A stretch of DNA of 64,000 bases. Source: Phorcus lineatus (taxonomy: Eukaryota; Mollusca; Gastropoda; Trochida; Trochidae). How positions within the stretch are numbered: the first letter of the stretch is position 1; each line of letters opens with the position of its first letter. Shown piece after piece: positions 11,971-22,981 of this stretch. The stretch is taken from positions 25,716,254-25,780,253 of the forward strand of contig OV121086.1 of NCBI GenBank assembly GCA_921293015.1, in the 5' to 3' direction. The notes beneath the pieces are model-generated. The model made no database searches. It was not told the DNA's origin and saw nothing but the letters and a program-made list of their open reading frames with translations. The translations under genes and the position numbers were made by a program.

Positions 11971-12013
11971 TATACCAAAAGGTATCCGGTCTCATCCGAA
12001 CATTTTTTACCTG
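11850..12013. repeat. Perfect 80-bp fold-back duplication inside LINE ORF2
   Basis: Bases 11850-11929 are the exact reverse complement of 11934-12013, with only cgcc (11930-11933) between them. The same cgcc occurs at 11847-11850, flanking the inserted arm. The right arm is genuine endonuclease-linker coding sequence; the left arm is its inverted copy. It ends the endonuclease frame at 11906 and gives the downstream frame a false start at 11970. The two frames also differ by one base after subtracting the 84-bp insertion. It is either a real template-switch mutation or an assembly/sequencing artefact. Confidence 0.93.
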
Positions 12014-12967
12014 AACAGGAGCATGTTTATCAAAAAGAATCATCAAAGTTGAATTATACATGTCAGTCAATACGTTTGGATCTGTTGATATTTCACTGAG
12101 CAATGGAGAGTTCAGAATATCCAACTTGAACTTTTCTTTGTCAATGCTTCTTAAATTCCGACATTTGATTTGCACAGGTTTTAGTTGAGGTTTGAACATG
12201 TTCCATGTCATGCTTACGCAGCTGTGATCAGATATCTGTTTATCAATTACTTTGACATCAGTTACTAATGATATTTTATCAGAAGTAACCACCCAATCCA
12301 GTGTATGAACAGACTTATGAGTAGGTGCAGACACCAGTTGAGCAAGGTTGTGTGTGTTCAACAACTTTACTATCTTCTCTCTTTCTGCACAATGATTATT
12401 GTCAAAATGTACATTAAAGTCACCCAAATATATTGAGTTGGTCTTTGAATTTGATTCAAGAAGTCTTTCAAATTCATGTAAAAAGTCAGAACGAGTGATT
12501 TTGTTCTTTTTAGACGGGGGTGGTCTGTAAATACACATAACTTTGACACTAAGTTTGTATGAAGTAACCTTTGTAGTAACTATCTCAAATGATTTAAATC
12601 CATCCAAATTTTGGGAACTTTTTAGAAATTCGACTCGAAGAGAATTCTTGTGAATAACTGCAAGTCCTCCACCTTGAGAATTATATCTGGGTTGATGAAA
12701 GAAAGAATAATTAACTGGCGTAAGTTCTTCTATGACTGCTTCATCTCCATGTAGTTTTAACCATGTTTCAGTTAGATACAAAATATCAAAATCATTTTCT
12801 TGTATGAAGTCAGATATCTCTAGGGTTTTATTCCTACTTGATTGGGAGTTCCACAGACCCACTTTAAGACAAGTGGAAACGGGTTTGACTTGAGGGTGAT
12901 TATTATTTGACTTACTAGTAGTAGCGCGTTGCATGCGCATTTCCTTTTTTCCAAGTGTAACAGTCAT
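11906..12967 (-). CDS. LINE ORF2, APE-type endonuclease half (truncated)
   Basis: Target-nicking endonuclease domain of the exonuclease-endonuclease-phosphatase fold. Catalytic landmarks are present: GLWNSQS (Asn), LTETWL (Glu), IYRPP, LGDFNVH (Asp/Asn), LDWV and SDHS (final Asp-His). After the domain, MRPDTFWYNDLVLQAKRE is the usual linker into the reverse transcriptase. The frame then runs into the fold-back copy and stops after about nine foreign residues. Starts 22 bp downstream of the ORF1 stop. Confidence 0.92.
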   Translation of the reverse strand: MTVTLGKKEMRMQRATTSKSNNNHPQVKPVSTCLKVGLWNSQSSRNKTLEISDFIQENDFDILYLTETWLKLHGDEAVIEELTPVNYSFFHQPRYNSQGGGLAVIHKNSLRVEFLKSSQNLDGFKSFEIVTTKVTSYKLSVKVMCIYRPPPSKKNKITRSDFLHEFERLLESNSKTNSIYLGDFNVHFDNNHCAEREKIVKLLNTHNLAQLVSAPTHKSVHTLDWVVTSDKISLVTDVKVIDKQISDHSCVSMTWNMFKPQLKPVQIKCRNLRSIDKEKFKLDILNSPLLSEISTDPNVLTDMYNSTLMILFDKHAPVQVKNVRMRPDTFWYNDLVLQAKRECRVATLHSRFA

Positions 12968-12989
12968 AATGTGTTAACAATAAAACGGA

Positions 12990-14615
12990 TTACTGTAACC
13001 CCAGGCTTGTCTTTGGACGGGGAAGCCTCCATATGCATATGGGTAGTTGATAAATGGCAGGTGGATGCTTAAATATGTCAATGTATGTCATCTGCTTGGC
13101 ACAGCACATTTCCTCAACTGCCTCGTTTATTTGTTTAGACTTACTGTTGTACCACGAAGGTGTCTGGCGAGGAAGAATAGAGCACACATGCACATGCGCG
13201 TTAGTGATCTTAGCCGTTCTATTCAGCAGTGTGTCGAACTCTTTGATAGTTTCCTCCATGGACTGCTCAGTTACATTGTTATCCCCAATTACAAACACAA
13301 TGTTACTGATTTTTGAGTTTTTATCTAGCAAAAGTGGCAACCGTTCACTTAATTGGCCTATTGTAGCCTCCCTGTTTGTGTCTACAACACATTTATGGCG
13401 AAGATTATAAGAAAGAATGGCACTGCTCATGTTTTTTAACATTGAACTACCAATAATCACTGTTTCAGCAGATTCAATTCCCTTTGGAGTAGGCTTTACA
13501 CGCTTCCTGTGAGAGCGAACAGCATCCGCATAGGACTTCTGGGGAACATTTCTTGCAGGAGTATCTCTCTTTTGAATGTGGGGCTTACGAGCGGGTAAAG
13601 GAGTCGATTGTCCAGTATGTCTCGCCTTTTGATGGGTTGATGCCGGATTAGCGATCAGTGGTGATGGTTGATGGTTTGGTTTTTCAGTTGGCAATAGTGG
13701 CAGGTTCGTATTTGAATCTGTTTGAATCCCTACAGAACTTTTGAGATTATTTTCTAATTTAGTTTTCAACTTGTTTTGACAATCAGCTAATTCTGAGGCT
13801 AGATTGGAGTTCTCAAATTTCAGTTCAGTAATGATTTTTTCTTTTTCTTTTAGCATAACCTCTAATTCTAAGAGTTTTTCATCAGTTGATTTTGAAATTT
13901 CTTTGGCAGCCACAACTTTACTAAAGGAAGAATAATCTTCTGATTCTGTACACTGACTGCAAGCGTACGGCAAGGTAGAATTTTCCTCCAAGGAAATTAT
14001 CTCCGAAGACGAGAGCTTCTCACACTTGTAGTGAACCCAGTGTGTCCCTCTGCTACATATCAACGCGCGTGATTTGCATAGCCTGTTGCAGTGAGAACAC
14101 TTCTCATCGACTTTAATGTCGGAATCAATATTTCGAACTATTTCGTTCACATTGTCAATAAAAATTACACGTTCATCAAGCAGTGATTTCAATGGGGGCA
14201 GATCTTCATTTACGAATGTCATGAGTTGTGGGCCATTTACGAGCGCTTTACTTGTCGTCCTGAAGAGGTTTATGGGGAAAGCAGGACGTGAAGAACTACT
14301 AGCACTTATCCTCGTCATTTCAGATTCAATTAAGCCATTATTATCTTGTTTCACATGTTTCCTGTTACTTGCACTAGAGTAATACGAACAAATTGAGTTT
14401 CTTAGAACTTCAAAACTTCCCGTTGAAAAGGTAAGAACAAAGTTATTTCCTTTTTTGATTTCACATACGATCTTATGAGGTCTTATAGCTGCAGCTTTCT
14501 TTTTAGACAGTAAGTTTTGTTTTCCGAGAGAATAATTTGATTTGATGGTTTTGGTCATTTGACTGTTAGACGACAATAACAATGGCGTCTCTGTGATGTC
14601 ACAATCTGTTGCCAT
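12990..14615 (-). CDS. LINE ORF1 with PHD-like zinc finger and SGNH esterase-like domain
   Basis: 541 residues. An N-terminal basic region is followed at about residues 170-225 by a Cys/His-rich PHD-like finger (CSHCNRLC ... C ... HWVHYKC ... YACSQC). A coiled-coil-prone stretch follows at about 245-290 (LLELEVMLKEKEKIITEL), then a Pro/Lys-rich linker. About residue 390 on is an SGNH/GDSL-like domain with VIIGSSML (nucleophile block) and VFVIGDNNVTEQ (Gly-Asn block). Such ORF1 proteins occur in CR1/L2-group elements and are thought to bind RNA or membranes. The C-terminal Asp-x-x-His block is not recognisable and the last 25 residues look out of place, suggesting a small frameshift near the end. 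Confidence 0.85.
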   Translation of the reverse strand: MATDCDITETPLLLSSNSQMTKTIKSNYSLGKQNLLSKKKAAAIRPHKIVCEIKKGNNFVLTFSTGSFEVLRNSICSYYSSASNRKHVKQDNNGLIESEMTRISASSSSRPAFPINLFRTTSKALVNGPQLMTFVNEDLPPLKSLLDERVIFIDNVNEIVRNIDSDIKVDEKCSHCNRLCKSRALICSRGTHWVHYKCEKLSSSEIISLEENSTLPYACSQCTESEDYSSFSKVVAAKEISKSTDEKLLELEVMLKEKEKIITELKFENSNLASELADCQNKLKTKLENNLKSSVGIQTDSNTNLPLLPTEKPNHQPSPLIANPASTHQKARHTGQSTPLPARKPHIQKRDTPARNVPQKSYADAVRSHRKRVKPTPKGIESAETVIIGSSMLKNMSSAILSYNLRHKCVVDTNREATIGQLSERLPLLLDKNSKISNIVFVIGDNNVTEQSMEETIKEFDTLLNRTAKITNAHVHVCSILPRQTPSWYNSKSKQINEAVEEMCCAKQMTYIDIFKHPPAIYQLPICIWRLPRPKTSLGLQ

Positions 14616-14869
14616 GACGTCAGATAACCGTTCGGTATTTCACATTACAGTCAACCCTCGTTGAAATGTTTTGACGTGAAAGAGCTTTTAGAAAGGCATT
14701 TTTCCATGGAAAATTATTTTTTTCCGCGCCGCTGTACTTTCATACATGTATTGTAACAATGTTTTTACATACCTAGCTGTTTGCACAAGGAAAATTCACA
14801 TTTCATCCGGAGCTGTAAAGTTTCTGTGTTCACAGTCTTACGCATGCGCATCACATGAAAGTACCTTTT

Positions 14870-15840
14870 TTGCAATTTATTTTTCAACATAGTCTCCACT
14901 GACATCAATGCATTTCAATACACCAGGGATGTTCCAGCTTCATTATGCCATTCTTGTAGAACTCTGCGTCCTGGGTCTCAAGAAATCTCTCCACGGCAGC
15001 AATCAGGCTGTTATAAGCACATCTGGAGAGTAGAGTGGATATGGACAATTTTCAAACCCACGTTTGGTTGCGGCAGTGACAGGAACATGTGCAGTGTGGA
15101 TAGGAGCATTGTCATGAAGGAGCAGCACTCCTGCACTGAGCTTCCCTCGCCACTTGACTTTGATGGCTGTCCTTAATTGCATCGATTAGTTAGCATAATA
15201 TGCTACGTTGATGGTTTGGTCCTTCTCTAAGGAATCTATTATGACGATACGCTAGCTAGGGGGAGGGGGAGGAGGAGGGGATTTGCATGCTTCCACTGTT
15301 TGCTTTGGTTTTTGGTTTCAGGGTTAAGGTGGTTTACCCACTTCTCATCCTTGGTCACTTAACGTTTTATGAAATGTTCCCCGTATCCTCTGAATCAAGC
15401 AAAAGGTTTCTTTGAAATGTCCAGGCGCTACCGTTTCTGGTCATCAGGTAACATTCTTGGCACCCATTTTGCAAAGAGCTTGCTCATGTGAAGAAAATCT
15501 GTCAGTGTATACCGACCCAAAATTAATGCCCAGTGTCTCAGCTATGTTTTGAATTATCACATGTCTGTCTGCAAGCACCATGTCGTGAACAGCATCAACT
15601 TGAACATCACTGGCGGAGGTTCTTGGCCGACAAGAACTGTCGTCCTCTTCAACACTCTGCTAAGCCACGTTTTAATTCAGCAACCCATTCACAACTGTGG
15701 AGTATGCAAGGGAGTCATCACCCAACGTATCAATCATGTCTTAATACATTTCCTGTGCAGACATTCCTTTCCTCAACAAATACTTAAACGCACTAGTGCA
15801 CACCAATATTTCTTTAACACAACGAATGCACAGATACTGC
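14870..15840 (-). pseudogene. Mariner-family transposase relic
   Basis: Translation of the minus strand in shifting frames gives successive mariner blocks. From 15840 downwards these are an N-terminal FLRKGMSAQE region, DTLGDDSLAYSTV, the linker VHDMVLADRHVIIQNIAETLGI (broken across frames), GSVYT, RHNRFLREGP, TINVAYYAN, LRTAIKVKWRGKLSAGVLLLHDNAPIHTA (second catalytic Asp) and YPLYSPD (third block). The end is AVERFLETQDAEFYKNGI. Multiple stops and frameshifts make it inactive. The terminal repeats were not identified. Confidence 0.82.
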
Positions 15841-17210
15841 ATATCTCTCGATATTATTTAAGATCCTCACTCAAGTATTTCATTGCATCGATAGAAAGCT
15901 TAAGTGATTGCATAAGTCCTCTTAAACCTTAAAATAGCCAATTTAAACCGTAAAAGCGTGCACTAGTGCCTTTAATGACTGCAGGCTTTTCATGAACATT
16001 TATTTCTCCAGTTTCTTCGCCCCTATGCACTTTGGGATGTAACATCTCGAAAACTACTCCATGGGTGGTTGTAATATTTTTTCACTAGCTTCAGAAAAGA
16101 ATGCTATACAGGTTTATAGATAATTTAGTAGTAGTAAATTGTTACATCATGTTAATCCCAAGAACTTTTTTATTTACCTTCATACTTGGATGACAGCATG
16201 AGCCAAGTTCAAACTTTAACTTGAATATTGTTGTTTTAAGTTTTACGCAGCTTGTTTAAAAGTTATTTTCAAAAGTATCTGGTATGAGATATCAAGATTC
16301 TTTACACAAAAAGAGTCCTGATATCGATAAGAAACAGGACATTTTGTGAATGGTTGCCAAAGAGAACGAAATCCAAGTGGTTTGTAATGTAAGGTATCAA
16401 TGATCAGGAAGAATGTAGAGGAGAATGGTCAAGTATTAATCAACAACCACTGTCGGCCATTGTTCTAATGTTTGAACGTGTGCTAGTGCTTCTCGTTGCT
16501 CAGTTTCTGAGTTGAAGCAAGGACCTGTATATAGAATATATATATCTATATCTATATCTATAATAAAAGTCCTTGGTTGAAGTTTATCTTTAAAGTGCTA
16601 GTAGCACGTTTGTTTAGTTGAACAAAGTGATCCCTAGAAAACGAAAATAAATGTTTCCTAATTCAAGACAATGTTAAAAAAAAGCAGTTTAAAACGAACG
16701 TGTCATGACCGTTGAGGGAGCACAGAGTATGGTGTTGGGGTCAAATATGCCAAACTTCATGAATGGTGTTATTTCATCGACAAGAACCGGTTGTTTTTAA
16801 GATTAAATTATCGGTGCGTATCAGTTAGCACAGAGACAACGAACAGGGAAAAGTTTAGATGTATGGTCGAAAACCGGACAATGCGACCATGACTCAAACG
16901 TAAATTTGGAAACTTATCTATAGCAAACACAACGAAAAATATAGGTTGGTATTGTTTAGAAAGTCGTTTTACATTTACATTTAACTTTGACATATACAAA
17001 AGTTTTGCACCCCCCTCACCCCGTTTTAATAGGGTATGATAGTTTCGGTGATTGTGGAAGATAACAGTATAATCACAGCAAACTTCATGATGGAGAGATC
17101 GAAAATCTTTCTATTGACCATGAATTAGACTGTAAATGGCCTTCCTCTGACTTCATGGTATATTAAAATTCTGCTGTCAAGTATGGTCATAAATCAAATT
17201 TTTATTACTA
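15841..17210. other. Non-coding stretch between transposon relics
   Basis: AT-rich, without a supported gene. A short ATATCTATATCT repeat lies at about 16530-16562. Small open frames (for example 16808-16999 on -) have no recognisable motif. Confidence 0.4.
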
Positions 17211-17214
17211 AACA

Positions 17215-18310
17215 ATAAATATGATTGGTTTAAAGAATCATTCAGGGACTTGGGTACAATAACAGTCAATATCCGAACTTCCACTATGCACTTCAATGAC
17301 GGCTTGAAATCTTCGCCTCATACCCGTCGCCAGGCGTCGAAATCGCTCTTGTGGCAATCGCTGCCACTCCTCGTGTAATGCCGCTTCCATTTCATGCAAG
17401 TTCTGAGGAGGAAGATCCCTGCGTTGTACCAGTCGACCCAAAATGTCCCAAACGTGTTGAAGCGGATTAAGATCCAGACTCATTGCAGGCCACGGGAGGT
17501 TGTTAGGGCATTGTTCTAGATTACCTGCCTCACCTCTTGAACGATGCAGCCTAGCATTATCGTCCGTGAATACAGATCTTGTTGCAAGTGCATGGTTGTC
17601 GAAATGGGCCACGACAACAGGTTCAAGGACTTCCCGGATGTAGCGATCTCCTGTCAAGTTACCTCGTATGGTCACAAGATCAAGTTTGCAGTTATACGAG
17701 AAGCACCCCCATACCATCACAGATTCTCCGCCATAAGGTACTGTTGGCATGCTGTTTCTTGGTGCATACGCTGTTCCTTGACGCCTCCAAACCCTGATCC
17801 TGCCATCCACAGAGTGCAGAAGGAACCTGCTTTCGTCTGACCAGTGAACCTTCTTCAATGATCCTAAATTCCATCCAAGTCTTTCTCTACATCATGCCAG
17901 ACGCAACTGCTTGTGGTTGTTATTGAGTCTCGGTCGCTTAATTACTCTTCTGGACTTCAATCCAGCGCTAGCGGCCTTGAGTCGATTTCTGACAGTTTGA
18001 TGACTGAACAGACGATTTGGAAGCCATTGGGTTGTACTGGAAGCGAAAGGATACCTTCTTACGAGCCTGCCTAAGCAATGAACTATCCTTTCTCACGGAG
18101 GTGATACATGGTCTGCCTGAGAGTCTGCGATTCTTCACGTCATTGGTTCGTGCATGTTTTCTGGCTAAACAACTTATGGTAGAGTAATGACATCCAGTTC
18201 TTCTTGCAATTTCCTCGAAAGAAAGGCCAGCTCCGAGAAGACAATTAACCTGCCACTTGACATCCTCTGATATTCTAGCACCGGGCATACTGGGTTACAA
18301 TGACTTACGG
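17215..18310 (-). pseudogene. Tc1-like transposase, frameshifted and catalytically altered
   Basis: The N-terminal part (18288-17968) starts MPGARISEDVKWQV and holds a helix-turn-helix (GLSFEEIARRTGCHYSTIS) with the GRP linker (SGRPCITS), then loses frame. The middle is recoverable in other frames (HKQLRLAWCRERLGW). The C-terminal part (17858-17238) has VHWSDESRF (first Asp), GESVMVWGCF, FTDDNARLHRSR (second Asp) and SLDLNPLQHVWD, where family members normally have SPDLNPIEH. The catalytic Glu is Gln here and the Pro is Leu. Frameshifts plus this change make it non-functional. Inverted terminal repeats were not found. Confidence 0.88.
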
Positions 18311-18749
18311 CTTGTATCAATGTTTTTATAACCGGAATAGATCACAAACCCATACTGCAAATTTCGGAAATAGTGGAGAGCAAAGCGTACGTGCAGCTTG
18401 ACGCGTTTGGATGAAGAACTAAACGTAACCCAGTTCATATGATATTTTGGTTTTATTTAAGACACGTACAGAATTGATGAAACATACTTTTTTTCTGACA
18501 TTGGTAGAGTTCCCGAGATCTTACAGATCATATTTGAACTTTCCTAGTAACGCATACCACGAGGCTGCTACGTATGGTCATGAGGGCGCATCAGGGTTTA
18601 TGTTTATTGGTCAGTGATGGAGACCAGCGCCAGTTATTCCTTGAATTGTTTATACCACTAAGAATTTCGAAGAAACTATTCCGTTTTACACACTATAGCT
18701 CCTTTGATTTATCCAGGTTTCATAGTTTCGTAATGTCTTTGGTATTCAC

Positions 18750-19066
18750 GTGCCTAGGTGTTCATGCATATTGTGTTCATCATGTATATTGTGTTCATCA
18801 TGCATGTTGTGTTCATCATGTATATTGTGTTCATCATGCATATTGTGTTCATCATGTATTATTATGTTCATCAGGTATTTTTATGTTCATTATGCATATT
18901 GTGTTCATCATGTATATTGTGTTCATCATGTATATTGTGTTCATCATGCATATTGTGTTCATCATGTATTATTATGTTCATCATGTATTTTTATGTTCAT
19001 CATGTATATTGTGTTCATCATGTATATTGTGTTCATCATGTATATTGTGTTCATCATGCATAACAC
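18750..19066 (+). repeat. Minisatellite of 15/18-bp units (tgtatattgtgttcatca)
   Basis: Tandem units of tgtatattgtgttcatca and shorter variants (tgtattattatgttcatca). Because units are multiples of three, all three plus frames stay open for about 100 codons. This gives low-complexity hexapeptides (VHHVYC, CSSCIL, FIMYIV) that should not be read as proteins. Confidence 0.92.
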
Positions 19067-19069
19067 CTG

Positions 19070-20340
19070 ATTAGCCATGAACATCTGATACGAAAATATT
19101 TTGATTTCTAAATTAAAAGTCGAAACTTTTGTTTTCAAATCAAAGCGTAGACATGAATAAAAAATGCAACTTATCAACACTAGACATCTACAACTTATTA
19201 ATCGAGACAAGAGATTGATCCTGTCACCTGTTGCTTTCAGGCCTTTACAGCTCACCATTAGACCACGGAACCCAGTTGAAATACAGGATGTTTCTTCATG
19301 ATTCATTGATCAAGGTTCATGTATCGTCTGAAGAGGAAACATGGCTTTAAGTTACATTTACTATCTTGATAATTATGATTATGATTAACCTTTTTGCAAA
19401 ATGTAGGCCTATGTAGGCCAACTGTAACCATATCAAAATTGTGATAGGATTTCTGTAAACTGGGGTCATAATGACAACCAATCAATCAATCTTTATTCAC
19501 TCAAAAACGACTAACAGTAGTACAAGAGCAAAATAACAGTTCAAACAATTAACATGTCTTACGCACTATCAGTCTATTGTAGTAGAATGTACGATTCGTC
19601 TCATTGCACGTGCAGCACAAGAAGCCCATCCCTATATTTGTCAACTACTTGAAATAGACATTGTTCCTCCGTTTCGAAGAGTGAGGAGTTAATGTTACGA
19701 TATATAGTAACACATCCATTATCTGCATTATCAAAATTGATTTAATTTTGAGTGCGGATTGATATTGTATTTAGATATTGTGTAAAATAGTTACCGACCT
19801 CGGCCTCGGCTTCATCTAATTTAAACATGAGTTCGAGGTCTGTCCCAATAACATAAACCTTAAAAGATATGTTTTCAACGTAAACCAAGCTGGTCTCATG
19901 AACTGAAGCAACGTCACAACGACACGCCATCCATATAGATAGATCCAGGTCAATATGGATCTGTCAGGGTGACCAGCAATTCCTTCTGGTTTACTCCCAT
20001 AACCCCCAGGGAGAATCTGTCTGTCAGGAACTCTTTGAAACGCGAAAAAGGCAGCAACCTTCTGTTGAAAGTAATTGCAAGGAACAACTGATCCAGTGGG
20101 ACAGAATCCTCACTGGCAATCCGCTTCACTGCCTTCATAGTATTCGCTTACGTAAATCAAAAATACTAATGCAAGATAAAACACTTTCGCATGGATTGAA
20201 GTGGGGGAGCTTGCTTATGCTGGGGATGTGGGGTTACATCTTCTTTCCATTTAAAAAATTATCAGTCCCATTCCCCACGCCAAACTCGGTTTTTCATTGC
20301 ATTATCATATCCAAACAAGTTTGTGATGCTGATCTTGATC
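19070..20340. other. Non-coding stretch; possible retroelement 3' tail near 19480
   Basis: At 19480-19500 the plus strand reads caatcaatcaatctttattcac; on minus this is a poly-A-signal-like AATAAA followed by ATTG repeats, as at the 3' ends of many non-LTR elements. No coding remnant is recognised upstream of it. Two unrelated short minus frames (19742-19930, 19950-20138) show no known motif. Confidence 0.3.
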
Positions 20341-20344
20341 TTTG

Positions 20345-20890
20345 TTTATACTGATTATAGTCCAGTCCTTGGTGTATTCTCACAGCTCCACTACTCACAT
20401 AGTTTTGTTAATAGTCCAGTCCTTGGTGTATTCTCACAGCTCCATTATCCATATACTATTGTTTACAGTCCAGTCCTTGGTGTATTCTCACAGCTCCACT
20501 ACCCATATAGTATTGTCTACAGTTCAGTCCTTGGTATATTCTCACAGCTCCACTATCCATATTGTGTTGTCTATAGTCCAATCCTTGGTATATCCTCACA
20601 GCTCCACTATCCATATTGTGTTGTCTATAGTTCAGTCCTTGGTATATACTCACAGCTCCACTACCCATATTGTGTTGTCTATAGTTCAGTCCTTGGTATA
20701 TCCTCACAGCTTCACTACCCATATAGTGTTGTCTATAGTTCAGTCCTTGGTATATCCTCACAGCTCCACTACCCATATTGTGTTGTCTATAGTTCAGTCC
20801 TTGGTATATCCTCACAGCTCCACTACCACTATAGTATTGTTCTCACAGCTCCACTACCACTATTGTGTTGTCTATAGTTCTAAAAGCCAG
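20345..20890. repeat. Minisatellite, 54-bp unit, about 10 copies
   Basis: Unit: tatagttcagtccttggtat, then atcctcacagctccactacc, then catattgtgttgtc. Copies are 85-95% alike and the last ones are truncated. The 54-bp period (18 codons) keeps two plus frames and one minus frame open; the predicted peptides have no initiation context or known homology in what I can see. Confidence 0.92.
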
Positions 20891-22970
20891 TCCCTGGTAT
20901 AGTGTGGGAACATTTTAATTACCATCGTTTGTTCCATCCACCAAGGCAAACCTGTATACACATTATGACATGATAGTCTTGCCGACCTCTTGTACTGTTC
21001 ATTCATATGAAAGAGTGCAATAGTACTTCTCACTGGCGATTATTTCGTATTCTTGTAAATCTTGAATATTCATTGGTGATCGCGTTTCCCATATTTTGTT
21101 TGATAGAGGGAAAATTGTGTGATTTTTACACCACCTTAAAATATGTTCGAAATCAAAGGGCATCGTGCTTACTATATATGTAGTATACATAGTATGTAAT
21201 AAGCTGTAACCTCAAAATGATCAAGGGAAATGTTACATTTTTAGTGAATGATTTATTGATGATTTATTTTATACTTCTATTATAGTGCTGTCAGCTAAAG
21301 CCACGCACCTAAAAGACATGATGATTCATGCAAGAAAAATACATGATATGACATAAAACCAAGTCATTGTGAAAATTAAGAGTTTCAATGATAATATTGA
21401 TGTAAAAGAATCATTTTGGAATATTTTTGTCAGTGCCAGTGAAAGTTTCCAAATGACTATAGGGCCTACCCATCTATTCCCATAGGTCGGCAAGTATAGG
21501 CTAAATTAAGATACGCCGGCAGGGTTTGAATATACCTTACATTTCAATAATTATGATTTATATAGATTTCAAATCTGTTTTCTGACGTTCAGGTAACGAC
21601 AAACCGATAGTTGGATCAATATTTTGGTTACAATTGACAATTAGTAAGCTGTTTGAAGACGATCGACGTTTGCCAGGAATTTTGTCAGTTTTTAACAAAT
21701 TTGTCAGTCTTTTTTGCCAAAACTCAACATTTCATTCCTTTTAACCATTTCTAAAATATCTAAATATCTTCGAAATTGCCTAGAGATGCAAAGACTGTTA
21801 TGTTTTAATTCTAAACTTATGCAAAATAAATCATTCACTGAATATCCGACGTTTAAAAGGGAAAATGTAAATGCCGCTAGACACTCAACATTCACGATAA
21901 TGTGTTATTACTAAACAAAGTGCGGATCCGAAGAATCCGAAGTTTCTTGGTTCCGAGTTTTCGTGTTATAAATCTCATTTCCGCTCAGCTCTGCTTTAGT
22001 TTTACACCGCACCGGTTCATTTCAGGAGGGATCAGCTTTTCCTTTGTTCATCGTTCTTCCTTCGTAAGATATGTTAAGCAGATATTAAGATTAAATGTAA
22101 ATTCTAAAAAAAATCCTATTTCAGAAACTAACCTCTGTCGAATAAATATTGCTGCGTTTTAATAGATTCCTTTGACTTGAATTTATCTTGAATGATTGAT
22201 CTACTAAGGCCTAGGTACACTGGTTTACACTGATATCTAGTACATTGGTCTGCAATAATTGAATGTTTATACGTATATTCAATGAATGTTGATTTGATTG
22301 ATATCAAATAAGAGAAACGAGGATGAGATAATATATTTAGGCAAAATCATGATTAAAAAGTTATCAGAATAAGCAATGAAATAATCTTCTGACAAAAAAA
22401 AAACTGGCAGGGATTTTTGAGTAGTGAGGTGATCAATGTTTTGACATTTAAGCATTGTTAAGTGATTAACTTTGTGATATCTGTGTGCCTCAGCACTGCG
22501 AGGTGATTGACTGATTATACATACTAGTTAGTTTTGTAAATCATTGTGTCATTTGATTGTCACTTCATCTCAGTCAGCTTAAAATATCTACTGTTAATTT
22601 TACCTCCACCAAATGTGACTATTTCTTGTAAAGAGAAAATTTAAAGTAATTTATATACTAGCATCAAAACAATTGTTTAAGGTTCATATAAGAGACACAA
22701 TACAGAAACAAGAAAATTTCTCCAAACAAAACCCAGTTTTTACTTCCCCTTTTTCTCTTCCTTCTCCCCTTGTGTTTGGGAAATTATCTTATTTCCTAAA
22801 GTGACATAATTAGTTATTTGGTACTGAATTTAGTGGTGTAGTTCCATATTTTTTAATAGTAGATATTACTGATCATATACAAGTATGCTTGATTATATTG
22901 ATTAATAAACATGTTTCAGACCACAGTTATGCATGCTTTTGTTGAGTAAAAAGTATGAAGTTTATTTACA
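20890..22970. other. Upstream region of the HMGA-like gene
   Basis: Non-coding. A GC-richer patch at about 21925-22065 ends in cttcgtaaga, which could be the donor of a 5' non-coding exon for the gene whose first coding exon opens at 22972. This is an inference; no TATA box or clear initiator is visible. Confidence 0.35.
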
Positions 22971-22981
22971 GATCAAAGCCA

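Larger units (their letters stand above)
9730..14650 (-). mobile_element. Near full-length CR1/L2-group non-LTR retrotransposon
   Basis: On the minus strand the order is a short 5' region, ORF1 (14615-12990), a 22-bp gap, ORF2 endonuclease (12967-) and reverse transcriptase (to 9931), then a 3' UTR ending in a long ATT repeat (about 9721-9751). The PHD finger plus esterase-like ORF1, APE-type endonuclease, YADD reverse transcriptase and microsatellite-like 3' tail without RNase H fit the CR1/L2 group. Both ORFs are open over long stretches, so it is young. It is broken at 11850-12013 by a fold-back duplication that divides ORF2. Confidence 0.9.

Noticed and set aside
13047-13410. Plus-strand frames across the LINE ORF1
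   Set aside because: They are shadows of the minus-strand ORF1, which carries recognisable domains.
18574-19074. Cys/His-rich proteins in three plus frames
   Set aside because: All frames are open only because the repeat unit is a multiple of three. The composition is that of the repeat.
19742-20138. Two short minus frames that could be exons of one gene
   Set aside because: No motif recognised, no consistent splice sites joining them, and flanked by repeats.
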